Source of the DNA: Streptosporangiaceae bacterium
Lineage (GTDB): Bacteria > Actinomycetota > Actinomycetes > Streptosporangiales > Streptosporangiaceae
NCBI GenBank assembly: GCA_030040815.1
Contig: JASHSZ010000735.1
Span: forward strand, 1 to 7,136
DNA length: 7,136 nt
Direction of reading: 5' to 3'
Position numbers and translations under genes: made by a program. The notes under the pieces were generated by a model. It did no database searches, was not told the origin of the DNA, and saw only the letters and a list, made by a program, of their open reading frames with translations. This document shows, piece after piece, positions 1 through 6,441 of this stretch. The first letter of the stretch is position 1. The number at the start of each line of letters is the position of its first letter.

Positions 1-1728
1 CCCGCCGAGATCCGCGCCCCTGCGGGCACTCTCCCCGGCGTGTCCAGCTTCCAGTTGCACTTCGCCGACCACGACATCCTGACGCCGGGCGATGCGCCGG
101 ACGTCCTGGTGGCGATGAACCCGGCCGCTCTCAAGGCGAACCTCGCCGACCTGCCGCGCGGCGCCGACGTCATCGCCAACACGGACGAGTTCAGCAAACG
201 CAACCTGGCGAAGGTGGGCTATGACGCGAACCCGCTCGAGGACGGCTCGCTCGAGGCCTATCAAGTGCATGCGATCCCGCTGACGTCGGTGACGGTCAAG
301 GCGCTGGAGGGCTTCGACATCAGCCGCAAGGACGCCGAGCGAGCCAAGAACATGTTCGCGCTCGGCCTGCTGTCCTGGCTGTACAACCGCCCGGTCGAAG
401 GCACCTTCCGGTACCTGGACTCGCGGTTCGCCGCCCGACCGGAGATCCTGGCAGCCAACAAGGCCGCGTTTCAGGCCGGCTGGAATTATGGCGAGACGAC
501 CGAGGCCTTCTCGGTTCAGTACGAGGTCAAGCCCGCCCAGCTGCAGCCGGGCACCTACCGCAACATCACCGGCAACCTGGCGCTCGCTTACGGGCTGGTG
601 GCAGCCTCTCGGCGGTCCGGGCTGCCGCTGTTCCTCGGCTCGTATCCCATTACCCCGGCCTCCGACATCCTGCACGAGCTGGCCAAACTCAAGCGGTTCG
701 GCGTGCGCACGATGCAGGCGGAAGACGAGATCAGCGGTGTCGGAGCCGCGCTGGGCGCGTCATTCGGTGGCGGCCTCGGCGTGACCACCACGTCCGGACC
801 CGGCATGTGCCTGAAGGCGGAGACGATCGGGCTCGCCGCGTCGGTCGAGCTCCCGCTGATTATCTGCGACATCCAGCGAGCAGGCCCGTCTACCGGAATG
901 CCGACCAAGACCGAGCAGGCCGACCTCCTCATGGCCATGTTCGGCCGCAACGGGGAGTCGCCGATCGCCATCGTCGCCCCGGCCACGCCGGCCGACTGCT
1001 TCGACACAGCGCTGGAGGCCGTCAGGATCGCGGTCAAGTACCGCACACCGGTCGTCATCCTGTCCGACGGTTACCTCGCCAATGGCTCGGAGCCGTGGCG
1101 GATCCCGGCCGTGGACGAGCTGCCGAGGCTGCGGGATGAGTTCAAATTCGCCAGCGGGAACGTGGCCGTTGACGGTGCGGCGGGCCCGGCGTTCCAGCCG
1201 TTCCGCCGCGACCCACAGACCCTCGCCCGGCCCTGGGCCGTCCCCGGCACGCCAGGCCTTGAGCACCGGATCGGCGGCATCGAGAAGGCCGACGTTTCTG
1301 GCAACATCTCCTATGACCCGGATAATCACGACGCGATGGTCCGGCTGCGGCAGGCCAAGATCGATGGCATCGCCGCCGACATCGCGCCCGTCGCGGTCGA
1401 CGACCCGGACGGCAACGCGCGCGTGCTCGTGCTGGGGTGGGGCTCGACCTACGGCTCCATCGGCGCCGCCATCCGCCGGGTCCGGGTGGCCGGAAGCTCG
1501 GTCGCGCAGGCCCATCTGCGCCACCTGTCGCCCTTCCCAGCCAATCTCGGCGAGGTAGTGCGGTCCTACGACAAGGTGCTGGTACCGGAGATCAACCTCG
1601 GGCAGCTGGCTCTGCTGCTCCGCGGCCGCTATCTCGTCGATGTGGTGTCCTACAACCGGGTTCGCGGTCTGCCGTTCCGGGCCGCCGAGCTGGCCGATGT
1701 CATCCAGGATGTGATCGCTCATGTCTGA
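1..1728 (+). CDS. korA: 2-oxoacid:ferredoxin oxidoreductase subunit alpha (KorA type), 5'-truncated by window edge
   Basis: This is the alpha subunit, with fused gamma domain, of a CoA-dependent 2-oxoacid:ferredoxin oxidoreductase, probably 2-oxoglutarate-specific, making succinyl-CoA and reduced ferredoxin in the cytoplasm. The frame is open from base 1, and the first residues (PAEIRAPAGTLPGVSSFQ) are the conserved gamma-domain core, so the GTG at 40 is an internal valine and the true start lies off the window. 575 residues are visible; roughly 40-80 should be missing. The gamma domain fills visible residues 1 to about 165. The pyrimidine-binding alpha domain follows, with YPITPA at 215-220, TTTSGPG at 262-268 and GPSTGMPTKTEQ at 295-306. 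The C-terminal domain ends with a VPEINLGQL segment. It overlaps korB by 8 bp, indicating translational coupling. The family assignment is secure. The substrate is inferred from the actinobacterial KorA resemblance, and pyruvate or another 2-oxoacid is not excluded. Confidence 0.93.
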   Translation, partial: PAEIRAPAGTLPGVSSFQLHFADHDILTPGDAPDVLVAMNPAALKANLADLPRGADVIANTDEFSKRNLAKVGYDANPLEDGSLEAYQVHAIPLTSVTVKALEGFDISRKDAERAKNMFALGLLSWLYNRPVEGTFRYLDSRFAARPEILAANKAAFQAGWNYGETTEAFSVQYEVKPAQLQPGTYRNITGNLALAYGLVAASRRSGLPLFLGSYPITPASDILHELAKLKRFGVRTMQAEDEISGVGAALGASFGGGLGVTTTSGPGMCLKAETIGLAASVELPLIICDIQRAGPSTGMPTKTEQADLLMAMFGRNGESPIAIVAPATPADCFDTALEAVRIAVKYRTPVVILSDGYLANGSEPWRIPAVDELPRLRDEFKFASGNVAVDGAAGPAFQPFRRDPQTLARPWAVPGTPGLEHRIGGIEKADVSGNISYDPDNHDAMVRLRQAKIDGIAADIAPVAVDDPDGNARVLVLGWGSTYGSIGAAIRRVRVAGSSVAQAHLRHLSPFPANLGEVVRSYDKVLVPEINLGQLALLLRGRYLVDVVSYNRVRGLPFRAAELADVIQDVIAHV

Positions 1729-2803
1729 CGCCGCGCTGACCGAGTTCCCCGAGCCGCCGCACCGCTTCGCGTCGCTGACCCTGGTGCCGAAGGCGGACAC
1801 CAAGCAGGCGACCAAGGACTTCAAGTCGGACCAGGAGGTCCGCTGGTGCCCTGGCTGCGGTGACTACGCCATCCTGGCGGCGTTCCAGAGTTTCCTGCCC
1901 GAGCTGGAGATCCCGCGCGAGAATCTCGTGATCGTCTCGGGAATCGGCTGCTCGTCCCGGCTGCCTTACTACGTCAACAGCTACGGGATGCACTCGATCC
2001 ACGGCCGCGCCCCGGCCATCGCGAGCGGCCTGGCATCGTCCCGGCCCGACCTGTCGGTGTGGGTCATCACCGGCGACGGCGACGCGCTGTCGATCGGCGG
2101 CAACCACCTGATCCACGCGCTGCGCCGGAACGTCAACATCAAGATTCTGCTGTTCAACAACCGGATCTACGGGCTCACGAAGGGCCAGTACTCACCGACG
2201 TCCGAGCAGGGCAAGGTCACCAAGTCGACGCCGTTCGGCTCGCTGGACACGCCGTTCAACCCGGTATCGCTCGCGCTCGGGGCGGAGGCCAGCTTCGTCG
2301 CCAGGACGATCGACTCCGACCGCAAGCACCTGACCAGCGTGCTGCGTGCCGCGGCCGACCACAAGGGCACCGCGTTCGTCGAGATCTATCAGAACTGCCC
2401 GATCTACAATGACGACGCGTTCCTGCCGCTGACCGAGCCCAGCGAGCGGGATCTGCGAGTGATCCGGCTGGAGGACGGGGAGCCGATCCGGTTTGGCGCT
2501 GGTGGCAGCCAAGGGCTGCGGTTCGGCCGGCACGGCGGGCTCGAAGCGGTGCCGGTCGATGGCGCGGATCCGGACTCGCTGCTGGTGCACGATGCCAGCG
2601 TGAGCGATCCGTCCTACGCCTTCGCGCTGTCCCGGCTGGACAGCGTGGACTTCGCGCACACGCCGATCGGCGTATTCCGCAACAGCGAGCGGCCCAGCTA
2701 CGACGAGCTGATGTCGGCGCAGATCGAGACCGCACGGCAGAAGCAGGGCGACGGTGACCTTGCCGACCTGCTGGCCGGCAGCGACACCTGGCAGGTCGGC
2801 TAG
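1721..2803 (+). CDS. korB: 2-oxoacid:ferredoxin oxidoreductase subunit beta (KorB type)
   Basis: This is the catalytic beta subunit of the KorAB complex. It carries thiamine diphosphate and the [4Fe-4S] cluster and performs the decarboxylation. The 360-residue product has the normal length for actinobacterial KorB. Visible signatures are CPGCGD at 43-48 and GIGCSSR at 74-80 (cluster cysteines), the ThDP/Mg motif from GDGD at 118-121 to NN at 146-147, and a further cysteine at 226 (QNCPIYND), as expected for the fourth cluster ligand. The ATG lies inside the last codons of korA and a weak AGGA stands 11 bases upstream, so translation probably depends on coupling to korA. No ferredoxin-like domain or ferredoxin gene is visible, so the electron acceptor must be encoded elsewhere. 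The crotonase gene follows after 2 bp, which makes a three-gene transcription unit likely. Confidence 0.95.
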   Translation: MSDAALTEFPEPPHRFASLTLVPKADTKQATKDFKSDQEVRWCPGCGDYAILAAFQSFLPELEIPRENLVIVSGIGCSSRLPYYVNSYGMHSIHGRAPAIASGLASSRPDLSVWVITGDGDALSIGGNHLIHALRRNVNIKILLFNNRIYGLTKGQYSPTSEQGKVTKSTPFGSLDTPFNPVSLALGAEASFVARTIDSDRKHLTSVLRAAADHKGTAFVEIYQNCPIYNDDAFLPLTEPSERDLRVIRLEDGEPIRFGAGGSQGLRFGRHGGLEAVPVDGADPDSLLVHDASVSDPSYAFALSRLDSVDFAHTPIGVFRNSERPSYDELMSAQIETARQKQGDGDLADLLAGSDTWQVG

Positions 2804-2805
2804 CG

Positions 2806-3612
2806 GTGTCGGCCGAGCATCCGGCCGTCCGGACCGGCGCGAGCGCTAGTCCGGTCCGGGTAGACCGGTCTGGCCCGGTCACCACCGTCATCATCGACCG
2901 CCCAGAGGTGCGGAACGCGGTCGACGGGCCGACCGCCAGCGCGCTGGCCGAGGCGTTTGCTGACTTCGAGGCCGACGCCGACGCCGCGGTAGCGGTGCTG
3001 TGCGGCGCGGGCGGCACGTTCTGCTCTGGCGCCGACCTGATGGCGGTGGGCACACCGCGCGGCAACCGCGCCCAGCCGGACGGCACCGGTCCGATGGGCC
3101 CGACGAGGATGCGGCTGACCAAGCCGGTGATCGCCGCCGTCGCCGGCTACGCGGTCGCCGGAGGGCTGGAGCTCGCGTTGTGGTGCGACCTGCGGGTGGC
3201 CGAGGAAGACGCGGTGTTCGGGGTATTCTGCCGGCGCTGGGGCGTGCCGCTCATCGACGGGGGCACCGTGCGGCTGACTCAGATCGTCGGGCTGGGCCGC
3301 GCGCTGGACCTGATCCTGACCGGTCGGGCGGTCACGGCGGCCGAGGCCGCCCAGATGGGCCTGGTGTCTCGGATCGTGCGCACGGGCGACGCCCGGGAGG
3401 AGGCCGAGCGGCTGGCCGCCCAGATCGCCGCGTTCCCCCAGGCGTGCATGCGCAGCGACCGGGCGGCGACCCTGGAGGCGCTGTCGCTTGGGTTCGCCGA
3501 CGCGATGGCAAACGAGTTCAGCCACGGCATGGCGACGCTCGCGGATCCGGCCGTCCTCGAAGGCGTCTCGCGGTTCCGCGGCGGCGCAGGCCGCGGCGGC
3601 GCCCCGGCCTGA
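2806..3612 (+). CDS. Crotonase-fold (enoyl-CoA hydratase/isomerase family) protein with atypical active site
   Basis: The 268-residue product has the usual length of a single-domain crotonase acting on an acyl-CoA thioester. The fold is shown by TFCSGADL at 71-78 (first oxyanion-hole loop, CoA site), GYAVAGGLELA at 114-124 (second oxyanion-hole loop) and the helix LDLILTGRAVTAAEAAQMGLV. By hand alignment with classical enoyl-CoA hydratase, the two catalytic glutamates (Glu144 and Glu164 in the rat enzyme) are Cys142 and Asp168 here. The FGVFCRRWGVPLIDGG segment is, from memory, typical of a whole actinobacterial crotonase subgroup, so this is probably not decay. Simple hydratase activity is therefore doubtful; an isomerase, hydrolase or another reaction is possible. 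The GTG start sits 2 bp after the korB stop and the fold begins by about residue 16, so I keep it. The position suggests co-transcription with korAB. Confidence 0.88.
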   Translation: MSAEHPAVRTGASASPVRVDRSGPVTTVIIDRPEVRNAVDGPTASALAEAFADFEADADAAVAVLCGAGGTFCSGADLMAVGTPRGNRAQPDGTGPMGPTRMRLTKPVIAAVAGYAVAGGLELALWCDLRVAEEDAVFGVFCRRWGVPLIDGGTVRLTQIVGLGRALDLILTGRAVTAAEAAQMGLVSRIVRTGDAREEAERLAAQIAAFPQACMRSDRAATLEALSLGFADAMANEFSHGMATLADPAVLEGVSRFRGGAGRGGAPA

Positions 3613-3622
3613 CTCTTGCCCG

Positions 3623-4537
3623 CTAGTCGGAAGCTCCGGTGCCATCCGTCGCAGACGGCCGGGAGTTAGTCGTGTGCTGACCAACGCGTTCGCGTGCAGG
3701 CCGTCTTCTCGCAGGGGCAGACCCATAGCCCCTGGACTGGTGATGGTTCCAACGGAACCGGCCTACCGGGGTTACCGCCGCTCCGACCAAGCGGTCGAAG
3801 GCCCGTACGCGATACGCCCCGCTCGTCGCAAGCTCGTGGATCATCGCGGCCTGAGCCGCCTCCTGCTCAACCGCGATCCGCTTTGTGGTCGAGGCTTCAT
3901 GCACCCGGAACGCGGCCAGGCTTTCGGCCTGCCCGACCAGGTCGCCGTGATCGAGGAGGCGTACCCACAGGTCGATGTCCAGGAGCTCCAGCTTGTCATC
4001 GTCGAAGCCGCCCGCGGCGTCGAAGGCATCACGGCGGAAAAGTACGGAGCTGGGATCGCCGATCGGGTTGCCGCCGTGGCGGACGATCGCGCGGATGACC
4101 TCGGTGCGCGTACGCAGGCCGAGGAGCCAGCGCAGTCCGCCGCCGCTGTATATGGTCGCGCCGTCGCTGTCGATAAGGTCGCGCCGGCAGGCGACCAAGG
4201 CGGCGGAAGGTGTCGCCGCCAGCGCTGCGACTTGGCTCTCCAGGCAGTGCGGATAGATCACGTCATCGGCGCACAGCACCTTGACCAACGGCGAGCGGCT
4301 AAGGCTGACGACACGATTCCAGTTCGCCGGCAGTGGTAGGACCGCATTGTTGTGCTCGAGGCGGATTCGCGGATCGCCGAATCCCGCCACAATGGCCGCG
4401 GTGTTGTCGGTCGAACCGTTGTTGAGGACGACGACCTCGAAGTCAGTGAAGGTCTGCGCGAGGACGCTCTCCAGCGTGTATCGGATGAACCGACCTGCCT
4501 GATATGCCGGAATACAGACGCTTACCTCGGCTACCAC
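3623..4537 (-). CDS. Family 2 glycosyltransferase (GT-A fold)
   Basis: This is probably a cytoplasmic inverting glycosyltransferase that moves a sugar from a nucleotide-sugar to a glycan, lipid or other acceptor; donor and acceptor cannot be told. With the GTG at 4537 the product has 304 residues. It opens with VSVCIPAYQAGRF (5-17), then VVVLNNGSTDNT (35-46, nucleotide binding), CADD (89-92, metal-binding DxD equivalent), IGDPSSVLFRR (159-169) and LLDIDLWVRLL (186-196). No membrane segment is evident. The frame is open up to an ATG at 4630, but that extra N-terminus has no family character and overlaps the DGPF-like ORF in another frame. No Shine-Dalgarno sequence precedes any candidate start. 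The GTG lies 10 bases after the stop of the DGPF-like ORF, so re-initiation is likely. The last 40 or so residues are polar, basic and unlike a folded domain. It converges on the crotonase gene with a 10-bp gap. Confidence 0.85.
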   Translation of the reverse strand: MVAEVSVCIPAYQAGRFIRYTLESVLAQTFTDFEVVVLNNGSTDNTAAIVAGFGDPRIRLEHNNAVLPLPANWNRVVSLSRSPLVKVLCADDVIYPHCLESQVAALAATPSAALVACRRDLIDSDGATIYSGGGLRWLLGLRTRTEVIRAIVRHGGNPIGDPSSVLFRRDAFDAAGGFDDDKLELLDIDLWVRLLDHGDLVGQAESLAAFRVHEASTTKRIAVEQEAAQAAMIHELATSGAYRVRAFDRLVGAAVTPVGRFRWNHHQSRGYGSAPARRRPARERVGQHTTNSRPSATDGTGASD

Positions 4538-4547
4538 GCGGGACAGG

Positions 4548-4679
4548 CTATACGCTGACAGCCCCGGCTGCACGCATAGCGGCATGATCAATGGCGGCTT
4601 GGTGGCGTTGGAGCACCACCAAACCAGCATCCATGACAGGGCGCGCCTCGGTGTCCTTGATCAACATCAAGTACTTCAT
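4548..4679 (-). pseudogene. Truncated YciI/DGPF-family ORF (43 codons), N-terminal remnant
   Basis: A short ORF that begins MKYLMLIKDTEARPV and ends MRAAGAVSV before a TAG. Its first ten residues match the intact DGPF protein at 5958-6299 (MKYVMLIFDT) at eight positions. The following helix, with Q-RHQAAIDHAAMRAAG, fits the first helix of YciI-like proteins. Members usually have about 110-140 residues, and the DGPF motif and later strands are absent here and not found in other frames downstream. The start is convincing: GGAGGT stands 7 bases before the ATG. Two readings are possible. It may be a remnant of a second DGPF gene broken when the glycosyltransferase region was joined here, or a still-translated short upstream ORF that feeds ribosomes to the glycosyltransferase 10 bases later. 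Its place next to an ECF42-type sigma factor supports DGPF ancestry. The family call rests on a short stretch, so confidence is moderate. Confidence 0.6.
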
Positions 4680-4686
4680 CGTCGTC

Positions 4687-4692
4687 ACCTCC
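4687..4692 (-). promoter_or_regulatory. Shine-Dalgarno sequence GGAGGT of the DGPF-like remnant
   Basis: GGAGGT on the minus strand lies 7 bases before the ATG at 4679. It is the strongest ribosome-binding site on the left side of the sigma factor. It shows that the minus strand here was a real gene start. It is also the reason to reject long N-terminal extensions of the sigma factor across this stretch. Confidence 0.7.
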
Positions 4693-4719
4693 GTCGCGAG
4701 CCTGGCTGCCTCGTTATTT

Positions 4720-4730
4720 GCCAGACTGGC
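4720..4730. repeat. Small palindrome GCCAG-A-CTGGC in the divergent start region
   Basis: A perfect inverted repeat with 5-bp arms and a 1-base centre. It lies in the 55-bp gap between the sigma factor GTG (4735) and the DGPF-like ATG (4679). Its position would suit an operator acting on one or both divergent genes. An arm length of 5 bp in GC-rich DNA can arise by chance, so functional meaning is unproven. Confidence 0.3.
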
Positions 4731-4734
4731 GGTC

Positions 4735-5961
4735 GTGGGCGCGGACGTTGCAGAACTCGAGCGAACCTACCGCGCGGAGGCCACGCGGCTGCGCGCGACA
4801 CTAGCCCGTCGGCTTGGTGACGTTGGACTGGCCGAGGAACTCGTGCAGGACGCGTTCGTGGAAGCGCTCGAGCACTGGCAGCGCGACGGGCTGCCCCCCA
4901 ACCCCGGCGGGTGGCTGACCACCACCGCGTGGCGCAAGGCGATCGACCGGCAGCGTCGGGCCAGGGCCGGGCAGGAGAAGCTGGCGCTGCTGGCCGTGAC
5001 CCAGCAGCGAGCCGGCACCGGGCCGCCAGCCGACGAGCCCGACGCGGATGACGACGACCTACTGAGCCTGGTGTTCGCCTGTTGCCATCCGGCGCTGTCA
5101 GCGGACTCGCAGGTCGCGCTGACTCTGCGGACCGTGTGCGGGCTCACGACCGCGGAGATCGCAGCCGCGTTCCTGGTCTCCGAGCAAGCCATGGGACAAC
5201 GACTGTCGCGGGCCCGGCGGTCGCTGCGCCAGGCGGGCGTTCCGGTCCGGATACCCGACCCGGACCAGCTCGCCGACCGGCTCGCGACCGTGCTCGCAGT
5301 CGTCTACCTGGTATTCAACGAGGGCTACCTTGCCAGCGCGGGGCGCACGCCGGCCCGGCGTGACCTGGCCGCGCAGGCCGTCTCGCTCGCCCGGCTGCTG
5401 CACCGGCTGATGCCGCGCGAGCCGGAGGTGCTCGGGCTGCTGGCCCTGCTGCTGTTGCATGAGTCACGGGCCGCGGCCAGGTTCGACGGATGGGGCCGGC
5501 TGGTCCAGCTCGCCGACCAGGACCGCCGCCGCTGGGATGCCGAGCTGGCCACCGAAGCCACCGGCCTGCTTGACCGCGCGGTTGCCCTGCGGCGGCCTGG
5601 GCCCTACCAGGTACAGGCCGCAATCGCGGCGCTGCACGCCGCGGCGCCTGACTACGAGCACACCGACTGGCGGCAGATCCGGCTGCTGTACGGCCGGCTG
5701 CAGATGATGTCACCGTCGCCCGTTGTGCTGCTGAACCTCGCGGTCGCGACCAGGTTCGCGGTTGGTCCGGAAGCGGCGCTCGCCGAGCTCGAGCCACTGG
5801 CTGCCGACCTGAGCGATTACCGGCTGTTTCATGCGGTGCGGGCCGAGGTGCTCGCCGCGCTCGACCGGACGGCTGAGGCGAGGGCCGCCAACGAGCGAGC
5901 GCTCGCGCTGGCCGCTAACCCGGCCGAGCGCGAGCTGATCGCCCGCCGGCTGTCCGGCTAG
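4735..5961 (+). CDS. ECF sigma factor with long C-terminal helical/TPR-like extension (ECF42-type, DUF6596)
   Basis: This RNA polymerase sigma factor is expected to redirect transcription to a small regulon. From the GTG at 4735 it has 408 residues, about twice a plain ECF factor and typical for ECF42. Sigma region 2 spans about 6-75 (GDVGLAEELVQDAFVEALE; WRKAIDRQRR) and region 4 about 127-165 (GLTTAEIAAAFLVSE; QRLSRARR). The extension contains FNEGYLASAG (194-203) and ends with helical pairs such as RLFHAVRAEVLAALDR, resembling TPR units; in ECF42 the extension is thought to control activity in place of an anti-sigma factor. An ATG at 4591 is in frame, but the added 48 residues are antisense to the DGPF-like ORF, and family homology starts near 4735. 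No good Shine-Dalgarno sequence precedes this GTG, so the start may be leaderless. No anti-sigma gene is visible. It converges with an intact DGPF gene, the known genomic partner of this group. Confidence 0.9.
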   Translation: MGADVAELERTYRAEATRLRATLARRLGDVGLAEELVQDAFVEALEHWQRDGLPPNPGGWLTTTAWRKAIDRQRRARAGQEKLALLAVTQQRAGTGPPADEPDADDDDLLSLVFACCHPALSADSQVALTLRTVCGLTTAEIAAAFLVSEQAMGQRLSRARRSLRQAGVPVRIPDPDQLADRLATVLAVVYLVFNEGYLASAGRTPARRDLAAQAVSLARLLHRLMPREPEVLGLLALLLLHESRAAARFDGWGRLVQLADQDRRRWDAELATEATGLLDRAVALRRPGPYQVQAAIAALHAAAPDYEHTDWRQIRLLYGRLQMMSPSPVVLLNLAVATRFAVGPEAALAELEPLAADLSDYRLFHAVRAEVLAALDRTAEARAANERALALAANPAERELIARRLSG

Positions 5962-6299
5962 AACTCCACCACGGGCCGCAGCTCGATGGTGATCAAGCCC
6001 CGGTCGACGCCTGGCCACGTCCTGGTGATCTCCACCGCCTGGTCGTAGGTGTCGGTCTCCAGCACCGAGTAGCCGCCCAGCACCTCCTTCGTCTCCATGA
6101 ACGGTCCGTCGGTCACGCCGGCAGCCCGTACCGTCCGTGCCGTCTCCGGTCCCTGGAGCTGGGCGCCGCCGTCGGCCAGCGTGCCGGTGCCGCCCTGCTT
6201 CTCGTACCAGGCGAAGATCTCCGAACCCCAGGCCTCGCGCTCCTCGGGGCTGAGCTCGCCCGCGGCCGGGGTGTCGAAGATCAGCATCACATACTTCAT
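5958..6299 (-). CDS. YciI-like DGPF-domain protein
   Basis: A small cytoplasmic protein of 113 residues with a ferredoxin-like alpha-beta fold expected. It begins MKYVMLIFDTP, and the family motif DGPF is at 64-67 in TDGPFMETKEVLGGY, followed by an amphipathic helix and a last strand LITIELRPV. The biochemical role of DGPF proteins is unknown; they are standard neighbours, and reported targets, of ECF42 sigma factors. The frame is open up to an ATG at 6449, but I place the start at 6299 because AGGAGG stands 8 bases upstream and the family N-terminus matches exactly. Its TAG stop overlaps that of the sigma factor in a shared CTAG. A candidate ECF42-type promoter lies 56-83 bases upstream. The paralogous N-terminus at 4548-4679 suggests two DGPF genes once flanked the sigma factor. 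Confidence 0.93.
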   Translation of the reverse strand: MKYVMLIFDTPAAGELSPEEREAWGSEIFAWYEKQGGTGTLADGGAQLQGPETARTVRAAGVTDGPFMETKEVLGGYSVLETDTYDQAVEITRTWPGVDRGLITIELRPVVEF

Positions 6300-6307
6300 C
6301 TCGCCTG

Positions 6308-6313
6308 CCTCCT
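6308..6313 (-). promoter_or_regulatory. Shine-Dalgarno sequence AGGAGG of the DGPF gene
   Basis: AGGAGG on the minus strand stands 8 bases before the ATG at 6299. It decides the start against an in-frame ATG 150 bases further upstream, whose added residues show no family character. Confidence 0.8.
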
Positions 6314-6354
6314 GATCATGCCGCGAATGCCTGGCGACATCCGTCATCAGAAGC

Positions 6355-6382
6355 AACGATCGGCAGCGCCACGATTTCGACA
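6355..6382 (-). promoter_or_regulatory. Candidate ECF42-type promoter of the DGPF gene
   Basis: On the minus strand, TGTCGA (6382 to 6377) is an exact match to the -35 element I recall for ECF42-dependent promoters. A CGTT at 6358-6355 follows after an 18-base spacer and matches three of four positions of the expected CG(A/T)C -10 element. A CGAT at 6362-6359 is a second choice, with a 14-base spacer. Transcription would begin near 6348 and give a leader of about 50 bases carrying the AGGAGG. The -35 match is seen; its use by the neighbouring sigma factor is inferred. The imperfect -10 is the main weakness. Confidence 0.45.
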
Positions 6383-6431
6383 CGGCGGAGCGGGGAATCT
6401 TGCCTCCCGCCACTAAGGGCACAAATGCCGC

Positions 6432-6441
6432 TTTCCGGAAA
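6432..6441. repeat. Palindrome TTTCCGGAAA in the divergent intergenic region
   Basis: A perfect 10-bp palindrome located between the DGPF promoter candidate and the methyltransferase start, with no coding explanation. It could be a half-size operator or chance. It stands out as an AT-flanked site in otherwise GC-rich sequence. Apart from this, the two promoter candidates and the palindrome at 6475-6488, I see nothing else in the 204 bp from 6300 to 6503. Confidence 0.25.

Noticed and set aside
40..42. GTG as the start codon of korA
   Set aside because: The frame is open to base 1 and the upstream codons encode PAEIRAPAGTLPG, which is conserved inside the KorA gamma domain. The true start is outside the window.
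760..1824. Long minus-strand open frame across korA and the korB start
   Set aside because: It lies antisense to strongly conserved KorA sequence, its product is low-complexity with no domain, and it reflects GC-rich third positions in the opposite frame.
2256..3122. Minus-strand open frame across korB and the crotonase
   Set aside because: The product is Arg/Ser/Ala-rich without motifs and is antisense to two well-supported genes.
3613..3622. Terminator between the crotonase and the glycosyltransferase
   Set aside because: The gap is only 10 bp, and I found no strong hairpin with a T-run in or next to it.
3488..4339. Plus-strand open frame over the glycosyltransferase
   Set aside because: It is the mirror of the clear GT2 motifs on the minus strand and shows no domain of its own.
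4591..4734. N-terminal extension of the sigma factor to the ATG at 4591
   Set aside because: The added 48 residues have no sigma-factor character and are antisense to a DGPF-like start with a perfect Shine-Dalgarno sequence.
4795..4800. TGTCGC on the minus strand upstream of the DGPF remnant
   Set aside because: It lies within the sigma factor coding sequence, has one mismatch and no convincing -10, so I could not support a second ECF42 promoter.
6334..6339. Second TGTCGC-like -35 element on the minus strand before the DGPF gene
   Set aside because: It has one mismatch and no CG-type -10 at 16-18 bases, and it would leave almost no leader before the Shine-Dalgarno sequence.
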